Shown here: piece after piece, positions 17,968 through 26,680 of the stretch | How the letters are laid out: each line of letters opens with the position of its first letter | Position numbering within the stretch: position 1 is the first letter of the stretch | Origin: Nostoc paludosum FACHB-159 | Lineage (GTDB): Bacteria > Cyanobacteriota > Cyanobacteriia > Cyanobacteriales > Nostocaceae | Direction of reading: 5' to 3' | Length of the DNA: 48,149 nucleotides | Assembly (NCBI RefSeq): GCF_014698835.1 | Contig: NZ_JACJTU010000051.1 | Coordinates: 1-48,149, forward strand | Made by a program: the position numbers and the translations under genes | The notes under the pieces: generated by a model | What the model saw: the letters and a program-made list of their open reading frames with translations, nothing else | Database searches by the model: none | Told to the model about the DNA's origin: nothing

Positions 17968-20370
17968 TTGACTTTGAAAATTCTTGTAGTAGAAGACGAT
18001 ACACATATTCTCGATCTGCTGAGGAAAAAACTGACAGACCAGCGTTATCTAGTCGAGGTAGCCAATGATGGTCAAAAAGGCTTAGAAATGGCTTTAGCCT
18101 CTGCTTACGATTTAATTCTGCTGGATGTCATGCTACCAGAAATTGATGGTATAACTCTTTGCCAACAACTACGTAGCCAAGGTTGTCTAACGCCTATTTT
18201 GTTATTAACAGCTGAAGATAGTAATACAAAAAAAATAACTGGATTAGATGCTGGGGCTGATGATTATATCATCAAACCTTTTAATTTGGAGGAACTATTT
18301 GCCAGAATCAGAGCTTTGCTGCGCCGAAGTAGTGACATAACCACGCCGATAATTGAATTAGGAGCTTTGCGCTTCGATCCTATTGGCTGTCAGATAACTT
18401 ATCAAGGAAAACTTTTGCCTCTGACTGCTAAAGAATACGCTTTATTAGAACTATTCTTACGCAATCACCAACGCATATTTAGCCAAATTTCTCTACTGGA
18501 GAATTTATGGTCTTTCGATGAAGCTCCAACCGAAAATACTGTCAGAGCGCACATCAAAAGTTTGCGAGCCAAACTAAGGGAAGCCGGAGCTAAGGGCGAT
18601 TTAATTGAAACGGTCTATGGATTTGGGTATCGGTTAAATATTAAAGAACTCAAAAAATCAGCAACAGAACAAAAAACAGCTAGTAAAAAAACAAATCAGC
18701 AGCAAGTTTCCTCTTTTCTGAAACACTCAGTCCCCATCGCTAATTGTAGGGATCAACAAAAAAAGACCTCGCAATTAGCTGCGATTTGGGAACGAACTAA
18801 GGATAAATATGCGGCTCGGATGGCTGTCATTGAGCAAGCAGCAACATCTTTGTTAGAAAACACTTTAACTGAAGATTTGCGACAACAAGCACAGCAACAA
18901 GCACACACTTTAAAAGGATCTTTAGGTAGTTTCGGCTTTGATAGTGCTACCCGCTTGTGTCGTGAGATGGAAAACATTTTGAAATCAGAAGCAAAACTAG
19001 GTCAACTAGAGGCACAAAATCTGCAAGCACTGATTTTAGAATTACGCCAAGTATTGGAGCAACAACTGACAGAAACTCAACAACAGCCAGTAATTCAACG
19101 CTCTCATTTAGACCAGCAATATCGATTGCTAATTGTAGATGACGATACCACATTAGCCCAACAAGTAGCCACAGAAGCTAAACTTTGGGGAATCGAATCT
19201 GTAATTGCTGATTGTATATCTGCGGCTAGAGAAGAAATTGTTTGCGCTCGACCAGATGTAGTATTGTTAGATTTGTGCTTTCCAGAATCCGCAGAAAATG
19301 GTTTTGCATTGCTGGCAGAATTAACAGCCTTGCATCCACCTGTACCTGTATTAGTAATTACATCTCAAGAAAGTTTCGCAGAACGGGTGAAAGTAGCAAG
19401 AATGGGGGGCAAAAGCTTTTTACAAAAGCCTGTATTTCCCTCTCAAATTATGGAAGCGATCGCTTCTATTTTCCAAAAATCTCATGCACCAGAAGGCAAG
19501 CTTTTGGTTGTAGATGACGACGCACAAATATTAGATATTATCCGCACGTTACTAGAACCTTGGGGATTTACACTTTATCTGTTAGACGATCCGCGCCAGT
19601 TTTGGGACACCTTAGAAAAATCGGCCCCCGATATGTTAATTCTCGATGCACAAATGCCAAACTTTAGTGGTATCGATTTGTGTCAAGTGGTGCGAAATGA
19701 CCCCCGTTGGAGCAATTTACCTGTGCTATTTATATCTGCACAGACAGATGCTCAGACAGTACAACAGGTATTTGCGGCTGGCGCTGATGATTATATCCAT
19801 AAGCCAATTCTCGAACCGGAATTAGTAGCTCGTGTCCTATGTCGGTTAGAACGCAGCCAAATTCATCGTAAATTGGCAGAAATCGATCCCTTAACTGGAA
19901 TTTCTAATCGTCGCAAATCAGTGCAGGATATCACCCGATTGCTGCATTTAGCACAACGACAAGGTAAACCTTTCTATTTTGTAATTTTGGATTTAGACCA
20001 CTTTAAACAAATTAATGACCAGTATGGTCACGACATCGGCGATCGCGTTTTAAGTGAATTAGGAAAACTCCTAAAGCAGTCATTTCGCAGTGAAGATGTC
20101 GTGGCGCGTTGGGGAGGAGAAGAATTTGTCATTGGATTTTATGGCATCACCTCAAAAAATGCCTTAAAACGACTCAATGACTTGTTAGAAACTGTGCAGA
20201 AACTAAAATTTAACACGAATAATCATCAAACCTTTGGTATAACCTTCAGCGGAGGTATGGCAGAGTATCCCAAAGATGGCCATAGTGTGGAAATGCTTTA
20301 TCATGCTGCTGATACTGCATTGTATCAAGCAAAAGCAGCAGGACGAAATCAGATATTTATCTCATCATAA
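17968..20370 (+). CDS. Multidomain response regulator: REC, winged helix, HPT, REC, REC, GGDEF
   Basis: The roughly 800-residue regulator opens with an OmpR-type half: receiver (D53 in LILLDVMLPEIDG) and winged-helix DNA-binding domain (about 128-225, ending TVYGFGYRLN). Next comes a phosphotransfer domain with H313 in AHTLKGSLGSFG, two more receivers (D435 and D560) and a GGDEF domain. The GGDEF active site is intact (GGEEF, residues 716-720), with an RxxD inhibitory site (RSED, 707-710) five residues before it. It should therefore make cyclic di-GMP under feedback control as well as bind DNA. The start is TTG at 17968, or TTG two codons later. The kaiC-like gene begins 148 bp downstream. 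Confidence 0.88.
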   Translation: MTLKILVVEDDTHILDLLRKKLTDQRYLVEVANDGQKGLEMALASAYDLILLDVMLPEIDGITLCQQLRSQGCLTPILLLTAEDSNTKKITGLDAGADDYIIKPFNLEELFARIRALLRRSSDITTPIIELGALRFDPIGCQITYQGKLLPLTAKEYALLELFLRNHQRIFSQISLLENLWSFDEAPTENTVRAHIKSLRAKLREAGAKGDLIETVYGFGYRLNIKELKKSATEQKTASKKTNQQQVSSFLKHSVPIANCRDQQKKTSQLAAIWERTKDKYAARMAVIEQAATSLLENTLTEDLRQQAQQQAHTLKGSLGSFGFDSATRLCREMENILKSEAKLGQLEAQNLQALILELRQVLEQQLTETQQQPVIQRSHLDQQYRLLIVDDDTTLAQQVATEAKLWGIESVIADCISAAREEIVCARPDVVLLDLCFPESAENGFALLAELTALHPPVPVLVITSQESFAERVKVARMGGKSFLQKPVFPSQIMEAIASIFQKSHAPEGKLLVVDDDAQILDIIRTLLEPWGFTLYLLDDPRQFWDTLEKSAPDMLILDAQMPNFSGIDLCQVVRNDPRWSNLPVLFISAQTDAQTVQQVFAAGADDYIHKPILEPELVARVLCRLERSQIHRKLAEIDPLTGISNRRKSVQDITRLLHLAQRQGKPFYFVILDLDHFKQINDQYGHDIGDRVLSELGKLLKQSFRSEDVVARWGGEEFVIGFYGITSKNALKRLNDLLETVQKLKFNTNNHQTFGITFSGGMAEYPKDGHSVEMLYHAADTALYQAKAAGRNQIFISS

Positions 20371-20518
20371 AATTTGAGATTTGTAAATCAATGTATTTCT
20401 TCACAAATTCTTCACAAAAATTGTATAGGTTAACCGTGGAAGAGTGAGTTCGATTATAGTAACGACTTCAATCCTGAGTATTTATTGTTATTTCTCGCCA
20501 ATAAGTATTTAGCTGAAC

Positions 20519-22231
20519 ATGAATAAAGCAAAAACTGATACACAAACAAAAATAACCATGCTCGCCAAATGCCCGACAGGAATTCAAGGGATAGATGAAA
20601 TTACTTTTGGAGGGTTGCCACAAGGAAGACCAGTATTACTGTGTGGTAAAGCAGGGTGTGGCAAAACGCTGATGGCAATGGAATTTTTAGTGCGGGGTGC
20701 TACTCAGTTTAACGAACCGGGTGTATTCATGGCGTTTGAAGAAACTGCCGAGGAATTAACAGAAAATGTTGCTTCTTTAGGGTGGGATTTAGCAGAACTA
20801 ATCAAAGAAAAAAAATTAGCCATCGATCATATTCGGGTCGAACGTAGTCAGATTGAAGAAACAGGGGAATACGATTTAGAAGCACTATTTATTAGATTAG
20901 GATTTGAAATTGATGCGATCGCTGCTAAAAGAGTTGTTATTGATACTCTAGAAGTGTTGTTTGGTGGGTTGGATAATGCGGCGATCGTGCGATCGGAATT
21001 ACGGCGGCTATTTCTCTGGCTGAAATCCAAAGGTGTCACAGCCATCATTACCAGCGAAAGTAGCGACAATAGCCTCACACGCCACGGCTTGGAAGAATAT
21101 GTTTCCGATTGTGTGATCCAGCTCGATCAGCGCGTCGTTAATGAACTTTCAACTCGGCGGTTACAAATTATTAAATATCGTGGCTCTAAGCACGGCTCAA
21201 ACGAGTATCCATTTTTAATTAAGGAAAATGGGATTTCTGTTCTTCCCATTACCTCAGTCGGCTTAGATTATTCAGTCACCAACGAATGGATTTCTAGTGG
21301 TATCAAACGCCTAGATCAAATGTTGGGAGGAAAAGGTTTCTTTCGTGGTAGTAGCATCTTAATTTCTGGTACGGCTGGAACTGGAAAAAGTTCATTTTCT
21401 GCTCATTTTGCTGATGCTACTTGTCAAAGGGGAGAAAAATGCCTATTTTTCGTATTTGAAGAATCTCCACAACAGATTATTCGCAATATGCGTTCCATTG
21501 GGATTTATTTAGAAGCTGCTGTTAATCATGGGTTACTAAAGTTTCAAGCTTTACGTCCGACGTTTTACGGCTTAGAAATGCACCTCGTAAATATTCTCAG
21601 TATAGTTAATGAATTTCAACCTGATGTAGTTATTCTTGACCCCATATCTAATCTCACATTCGGCAGTAATGATATTCAGATTAAAACGTTTATGATGCGC
21701 CTAATTGATTATTTAAAAAGCAAAAACATCACAACAATATTTACCAATTTAAACGAAGGTAATAGTGCTTTCGTAGAATATACAGAAATAGGAGTTTCTT
21801 CTTTAGCAGATACTTGGATATTACTACGAGCCATAGAAAGCAATGGTGAGCGCAACCGTTTAATTCATATCTTAAAATCTCGCGGGACATCACACTCTAA
21901 CCAAGTGCGGGAATTTCTTTTGACAAATCAAGGAGTGCAATTATTAGATGTTTATCTAGGAGCAGAAGGAGTACTCACAGGTACAGCGAGAATTGTACAA
22001 GAAGCGAAAGACAAAGCTGCGGCCCTAGCCCAGCAGCAAAAAATTGAGCAAAAACAGCGTGACATTGAACGCAAACGTTTTTTAATGCAAGCGCAGATTC
22101 AAGCTATAGAAGCCCAATTTGAAATTGAACAGAAAGAAATTGAAAGACTAATTGAGATCGAAGAAAATCAACAAAGTTTTTTAATGGCAGAAAAACATAA
22201 AAGAGCAAAACTACGTCAACTTGACTCTTAA
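20519..22231 (+). CDS. KaiC-like double-RecA ATPase with C-terminal coiled coil
   Basis: The 570-residue protein has two KaiC domains. CI has Walker A GKAGCGKT (43-50) and the FEE catalytic glutamates near residue 80. CII has Walker A GTAGTGKS (284-291) and FEES near 320. At the position of the CII autophosphorylation pair of clock KaiC (Ser431-Thr432) it carries S427-S428 in GVSSLADT. After about residue 490 the KaiA-binding tail of clock KaiC is replaced by a Gln/Glu/Lys-rich coiled coil. This fits a non-canonical KaiC family member in signalling rather than the core clock. It begins a tight operon with two KaiB-like genes (gaps of 21 and 19 bp). Confidence 0.87.
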   Translation: MNKAKTDTQTKITMLAKCPTGIQGIDEITFGGLPQGRPVLLCGKAGCGKTLMAMEFLVRGATQFNEPGVFMAFEETAEELTENVASLGWDLAELIKEKKLAIDHIRVERSQIEETGEYDLEALFIRLGFEIDAIAAKRVVIDTLEVLFGGLDNAAIVRSELRRLFLWLKSKGVTAIITSESSDNSLTRHGLEEYVSDCVIQLDQRVVNELSTRRLQIIKYRGSKHGSNEYPFLIKENGISVLPITSVGLDYSVTNEWISSGIKRLDQMLGGKGFFRGSSILISGTAGTGKSSFSAHFADATCQRGEKCLFFVFEESPQQIIRNMRSIGIYLEAAVNHGLLKFQALRPTFYGLEMHLVNILSIVNEFQPDVVILDPISNLTFGSNDIQIKTFMMRLIDYLKSKNITTIFTNLNEGNSAFVEYTEIGVSSLADTWILLRAIESNGERNRLIHILKSRGTSHSNQVREFLLTNQGVQLLDVYLGAEGVLTGTARIVQEAKDKAAALAQQQKIEQKQRDIERKRFLMQAQIQAIEAQFEIEQKEIERLIEIEENQQSFLMAEKHKRAKLRQLDS

Positions 22232-22252
22232 TTATTAAGGTGATATTTAATC

Positions 22253-22573
22253 ATGGAGTCCATAGATTACCAAGATAAATCTAGCAGCGCAGAAATAGAT
22301 ACTTGGGAGTTAAGACTGTATGTAGCTGGGCAAACTCCTAAATCTCTAAAGGCATTTACCAATCTCAAGAAAATTTGCGAAGAGCATCTTGGAGGTAAAT
22401 ATCGCATTGAAGTAATTGACCTCATAGAAAATCCCCAATTAGCTAAGGGAGACCAAATTCTAGCTCTCCCAACTTTAGTGCGAAAACTCCCAGAGCCTGT
22501 AAAGCAAATTATTGGAGATTTATCCAATACTGAAAAAGTTTTAGTAGGGTTGGACTTGCGTCATGTTCTGTAA
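22253..22573 (+). CDS. KaiB-like protein 1
   Basis: This 106-residue protein consists almost wholly of a KaiB domain. It reads WELRLYVAGQTPKSLKAF at the N terminus, then IEVIDLIENPQLAKGDQI, then ALPTLVRKLPEPVKQIIGDL, and ends KVLVGLDL. The pattern is very close to clock KaiB, including the proline-rich segment linked to fold switching. Its expected partner is the KaiC-like ATPase encoded 21 bp upstream, probably through its CI ring. AAGGTGAT precedes the ATG. Whether it switches fold or binds a histidine kinase in the manner of SasA is unknown. Confidence 0.9.
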   Translation: MESIDYQDKSSSAEIDTWELRLYVAGQTPKSLKAFTNLKKICEEHLGGKYRIEVIDLIENPQLAKGDQILALPTLVRKLPEPVKQIIGDLSNTEKVLVGLDLRHVL

Positions 22574-22592
22574 ATCTAAGCAAAGGTGAGCC

Positions 22593-22952
22593 ATGAATAA
22601 TTTAAACCAAAGCAATGAGAATTATGATGAGATGATTATAGAATCTACAGAAGAATTTGAAAAAATGATAGCAAAAAAAGATTTAGAAAAATATGTTTTA
22701 CGTCTGTATGTCGCTGGTAATAGTCTCCGTTCTATGCGTGCTATTGCCATGTTGAAAAAAATTTGTGAAAAATACTTGTCAGGACATTATGAAATTGAAA
22801 TTATTGATATATACCAACAGCCTGAAGTTTTAGAAAAAGACCATGTATTTGCTGTGCCTACTCTGATCAAAGAGCTACCACCACCTTTACAGAAGTTAAT
22901 TGGCGATCTGACAAATGTTGATAAAGTAATCGTTGCTTTAGATATTGCTTAA
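22593..22952 (+). CDS. KaiB-like protein 2
   Basis: The 119-residue protein has a KaiB domain at about residues 28-119 (YVLRLYVAGNSLRSMRAI, IEIIDIYQQPEVLEKDHV, AVPTLIKELPPPLQKLIGDL). An acidic N-terminal extension of about 27 residues is absent from KaiB-like protein 1. It is clearly a paralogue of the gene 19 bp upstream, but it has diverged strongly, so the pair is not a recent duplication. AAGGTGAG lies just before the ATG. The two probably compete for, or sequentially bind, the same KaiC-like protein. Confidence 0.9.
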   Translation: MNNLNQSNENYDEMIIESTEEFEKMIAKKDLEKYVLRLYVAGNSLRSMRAIAMLKKICEKYLSGHYEIEIIDIYQQPEVLEKDHVFAVPTLIKELPPPLQKLIGDLTNVDKVIVALDIA

Positions 22953-23008
22953 AACACAATTCAGAATCAATTAGTGTAAAATTTAAATTCGCTACTAGTT
23001 TTAGACCA

Positions 23009-23032
23009 CCAAATTTAAAATTTTAAATTTGG
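23009..23032. terminator. Perfect AT-rich palindrome after the KaiB-like genes
   Basis: A 24-bp perfect palindrome (CCAAATTTAAAA and its complement) begins 56 bp after the second kaiB-like stop codon. It may terminate the kaiC-kaiB-kaiB transcript, though no T-run follows it. Confidence 0.4.
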
Positions 23033-23099
23033 CGTGGTATTTCATCGGTTATCAATCCGTCAGTCATATAAGAGGTTATTTGAAAAGTTTTTTGGTGTG

Positions 23100-23215
23100 A
23101 TTTTAATCGCATTATTACCCCCCTTAATCCCCCCTTATAAAGGGGGGAAACAAGGAAAATCTGGTTCCCTCCCCTTCACAAGGGGAGGGCTAGGGAGGGG
23201 TAAAAAATATTTGAT
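23100..23215. repeat. Dispersed G/C-run palindromic repeat, copy 2
   Basis: C-runs (ACCCCCCTTAATCCCCCCTT) pair with G-runs ending GGGAGGGCTAGGGAGGGG. The same architecture occurs at 6867-6949 and 27510-27583, where the right half reads AAGGGGGGCTAGGGGGGATC. It lies between the second kaiB-like gene and the histidine kinase. No protein is encoded. Confidence 0.75.
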
Positions 23216-23324
23216 ACATTAATTATGACTTTTCAAACATCCTCTAAAATTAATTCTGGCTCGTGACTCCTGAATTCTTTCTTGTTCAAAATTTTCTGAT
23301 GTCCGATTGTAGGTTAATAGGTTG

Positions 23325-26258
23325 ATGACAGTGAGAACAGTCCAAGAACTTGAAAATGAGAATATAGCTCTACGTCAGCAAATACAAACTCTAGAAGAGA
23401 TGTTTAAAGCCATCAAAATGGGTGAAGTAGATGCTTTAGTTATATCTAGCCCTCAAGGCGAAAGAGTTTTCACCTTGGAAGATGCTGATTATCCTTACCG
23501 TGTTTTTGTCCAAGAAATGCACGAAGGTGCTGTGACTTTAGATGAGCATGGAACAATTCTTTACTGTAATCACCATTTAGCAATGATGCTCAAAAAGCCA
23601 CTACAGAAAATTATTGGTTCTAATTTTGAAGAGTACATAGCACCATTAGAAAAACAGGTGTTTAGACGGTTATTTCAGCAAGAAAAGCCAGCAGCTAATC
23701 GCGGTGAATTAAACTTAATTACTGATGATGAGATCCAAATACCCGTTTATTTATCTTTTAAAGAATTGCAAATAGACAATGTAACAGTGACTTGCTTAGT
23801 AGTAACAGATTTAACGGAGCAAAAACTTCACGCAGAAATTGTTGCTTCTGAAAGGCTAGCAACTTCGATTCTCGAACAAGCTGCTGAAGCAATCATTGTA
23901 TGCGATGGAAATGGACAAATTATTCGCGCCAATCAAGCAGCACAGCAAGTGTGTGGCAAGAATCCATTATTTCAACAATTTGATGTGGTATTTCCTCTGC
24001 AATGTAATCATTGCAGTAGCTTTCAAAAAATAGAAGCTTGTTTTTTTAGTCATGAGCAAGCAGTATCTCAAAAGCAAAATTTACAAGGATTTTCACTATC
24101 TAGCTTACTGCAAGGTCAATCTTTTGAAGGAATAGAAGTATTATTAAGTCGAGAAGACAGCACAGAATTGGATTTATTGTTGGGTGCTTCCCCACTATTA
24201 GACTCAGAAAACCAGATTATTGGTAGTGTGGTGACATTGACAAATATCACCGAGCGCAAACAAATAGAAGAACAAATGGCACAGATGGTGATGCGCGAGC
24301 AAGCTGCTTGTGCAGATGCAGAAGCAACTAAAACACACTTATCAAATATTTTAGAAAGTATTAGTGATGCTTTTATCGCTGTAGATAGTAAATGGTGTTA
24401 CACCTACGTTAACCAAAAAGCAGCAGAAATTTTTGGTAGAAAACCAGAAGATTTAATTGGTAAAAATATTTGGCAAGAAGTTAGTGAAGAATTTAGACAG
24501 CATTCTTACCAAGCTTATGCTCAAGCTTTCACTGAGAAAAGTTTTGTTCAGTTAGAAGTATATTATCCATCAAGTCAGCGTTGGTTTGAAAATCGCATTT
24601 ATCCTTCTGGAGATGGTGTATCAATTTTTTTGAAAGAAATAACTCAGCAAAAGCAAACTGAGATTGCTTTAAAAGAAAGTGAGGAGCATTTAAGGTTGGC
24701 TTTAGAAGCGGCTCAAATGGGAACTTGGGATTGGAACATGCTCACTAACAAAATCAAGTGGTCAACTAGACATGAGCAGTTATTTGGTCTAGTACCAGGT
24801 ACATTTGTGGGTAACTATAAAGCTTTTATTAGTTGCATTGATCCAGAAGATAGAAAAGCACTTCAGCAAGGAATTATATTGTCTCAAAACAAGAAATGCG
24901 ATTATTATCACGAATATAGAGTTATTTGGCCTGATGGTAGCCGGCACTGGATTGCGGGTAAAGGCAAATTTTTCTATGATGATGAAGGTCAAGCAGTACG
25001 GATGCTTGGTACTGTTATGGATATTAGCGATCGCAAGCAAGCAGAAGCAATTTTACAACGTTCCAAAGCAGAACTTGAAATTCAAGTTGCACAACGAACT
25101 GCTGAATTATCACAAGCAAATACACACCTACATAGATTAATCAATATTTTAACAACAACTATTAATCAACAGACCAAAATTGAAGCTCAATTGCGTGAAG
25201 CAGAACGTCGTTGGCGTAGCTTATTAGAAAATGTCCAGTTGTTAGTTGTAGGACTTGATAGCACAGGTAAAGTTGAATATGCCAATCCTTTCTTTTTAGA
25301 ATTGACTGGATATACCCAAGAAGAAGTTTTAGGTAAGGATTGGATAAGAGATTTTATCCCACAAGACCAACAACAGCAAATACACAAATTGTTTCTAGAA
25401 ATGTTAGGTCAAGGATTAAATCCTCACCATCAAAGTTCGCTTCTCACTAAATCCCAAATACCACGAGTAATTGCTTGGAACAATACACTGTTGCGAGATT
25501 CACAAGAGCAAATCATCGGTACTATGACTATTGGTGAAGATATTACTAAACGCCAGGCATTAGATAAAATTAAAAACGAGTTTGTATCAGTTGTTAGCCA
25601 TGAACTTGGTACTCCTATGACCTCAATTCAGGGAGGATTAAATTTATTAGCCAAAGGATTAGTAAAACTTGACTCCGATAAAGGTAAGCGCATTATTCAA
25701 ATCGCATCAGAGAATGCCGAACGCTTAGTTAGATTAGTTAACGAAATTTTAGATTTAGAGAGATTACAATCAGGAAGAGTCACTTTAAATAAGCAAAAAA
25801 TTGATGCTAGTGAATTATTATTACAAGCAGCAGATTTGATGCAAATAATATTCCAAAAAGCTGAAATTAATTTATCAGTTTCTCCTCAATCAATTGAGTT
25901 GTTAGTTGATAAAGATCGCATTATTCAAGTTCTCACAAATCTCCTGAGTAATGCCATTAAGTTCTCCCCTCCAGGCTCTACTGTATGTATGGCAGTAGAA
26001 AAAATCCCAGCAAAGGACGCTGAAACTGCATCTGCTTTATTTAAGGTACAAGATCGGGGTAGAGGTATTCCTGCTGACAAAATAGAAGCTATTTTTGAGC
26101 GTTTTCATCAAGTAGATGCCTCGGATTCCCGCAAACAAGGGGGAACGGGTTTAGGTCTAGCTATTTGCCGCAATATCGTAGAGCAACACAACGGACAAAT
26201 GTGGGTTGAAAGTACCGTAGGAGTAGGCAGCAGTTTTTACATGAAATTACCTCTTTGA
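23325..26258 (+). CDS. Five-PAS sensor histidine kinase
   Basis: The 977-residue soluble kinase begins with a coiled coil (ELENENIALRQQIQTLEE). Five PAS-like domains follow at about 60-170, 178-318, 339-450, 450-575 and 630-750. The HisKA domain has H759 in SHELGTP, unusual because most kinases have SHELRTP. The HATPase domain shows the N box NLLSNAIKF, G1 DRGRGIP, F box FERFHQVD and G2 GGTGLGLAI. PAS2 contains a CNHC pair (C227, C230) and another nearby cysteine, a possible metal or redox site. No membrane segment is seen. I chose ATG 23325 over the TTG one codon earlier. Its position suggests it works with the Kai-like proteins and the multidomain regulator. Confidence 0.88.
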   Translation: MTVRTVQELENENIALRQQIQTLEEMFKAIKMGEVDALVISSPQGERVFTLEDADYPYRVFVQEMHEGAVTLDEHGTILYCNHHLAMMLKKPLQKIIGSNFEEYIAPLEKQVFRRLFQQEKPAANRGELNLITDDEIQIPVYLSFKELQIDNVTVTCLVVTDLTEQKLHAEIVASERLATSILEQAAEAIIVCDGNGQIIRANQAAQQVCGKNPLFQQFDVVFPLQCNHCSSFQKIEACFFSHEQAVSQKQNLQGFSLSSLLQGQSFEGIEVLLSREDSTELDLLLGASPLLDSENQIIGSVVTLTNITERKQIEEQMAQMVMREQAACADAEATKTHLSNILESISDAFIAVDSKWCYTYVNQKAAEIFGRKPEDLIGKNIWQEVSEEFRQHSYQAYAQAFTEKSFVQLEVYYPSSQRWFENRIYPSGDGVSIFLKEITQQKQTEIALKESEEHLRLALEAAQMGTWDWNMLTNKIKWSTRHEQLFGLVPGTFVGNYKAFISCIDPEDRKALQQGIILSQNKKCDYYHEYRVIWPDGSRHWIAGKGKFFYDDEGQAVRMLGTVMDISDRKQAEAILQRSKAELEIQVAQRTAELSQANTHLHRLINILTTTINQQTKIEAQLREAERRWRSLLENVQLLVVGLDSTGKVEYANPFFLELTGYTQEEVLGKDWIRDFIPQDQQQQIHKLFLEMLGQGLNPHHQSSLLTKSQIPRVIAWNNTLLRDSQEQIIGTMTIGEDITKRQALDKIKNEFVSVVSHELGTPMTSIQGGLNLLAKGLVKLDSDKGKRIIQIASENAERLVRLVNEILDLERLQSGRVTLNKQKIDASELLLQAADLMQIIFQKAEINLSVSPQSIELLVDKDRIIQVLTNLLSNAIKFSPPGSTVCMAVEKIPAKDAETASALFKVQDRGRGIPADKIEAIFERFHQVDASDSRKQGGTGLGLAICRNIVEQHNGQMWVESTVGVGSSFYMKLPL

Positions 26259-26312
26259 TTAAGAATAGGGAATAGGCAATGGGGAAAAGAACCTGCCCGA
26301 ATAATCGGACTC

Positions 26313-26340
26313 TTTATCCCTAATTTTAATTAGGGATAAA
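26313..26340 (+). terminator. Hairpin after the histidine kinase
   Basis: An 11-bp perfect stem, TTTATCCCTAA with TTAGGGATAAA, has a 6-nt loop and lies 55 bp after the kinase stop codon. The following sequence is AT-rich without a clean T-run, so this is a probable but weak terminator. Confidence 0.5.
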
Positions 26341-26401
26341 ATTAAGCATTTGATACGAGATGCCTTATCTACAGCGTTTTTCAGGTAAATTAAGTACATG
26401 G

Positions 26402-26429
26402 GTAGGGGCGCACAGCTGTGCGCCCCTAC
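26402..26429. repeat. 28-bp perfect GC-rich palindrome
   Basis: GTAGGGGCGCACAG is followed immediately by its exact reverse complement. This is a REP-like dispersed element, from memory common in cyanobacterial spacers. It could form a cruciform or a strong RNA hairpin, but it has no T-tract. Confidence 0.85.
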
Positions 26430-26680
26430 GATGATCTGTACCTCACCAAATTGCAATCTTCTGTATATGTTTTATATGTTTTAATGCGTCTTTTTTAAAA
26501 TCCCTTAATTTTGATTATAGGGATTCCCCTATTGCCTTTTAATAATTTTATTTTTTGTGAATTTTACTACCAGTAAAAGATTTTTTATAGTAATTGCTAT
26601 AAAATATACTAAGAATAAATACAGAGACAAAACAAGTAACTCTCTGTCAGCACTCATTTTTTCATATACAGGAGCGCATT

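Noticed and set aside
20519..22952. Calling this the core circadian kaiABC locus
   Set aside because: KaiA is absent, the KaiC tail is a coiled coil, the phosphosite is Ser-Ser and there are two KaiB-like genes.
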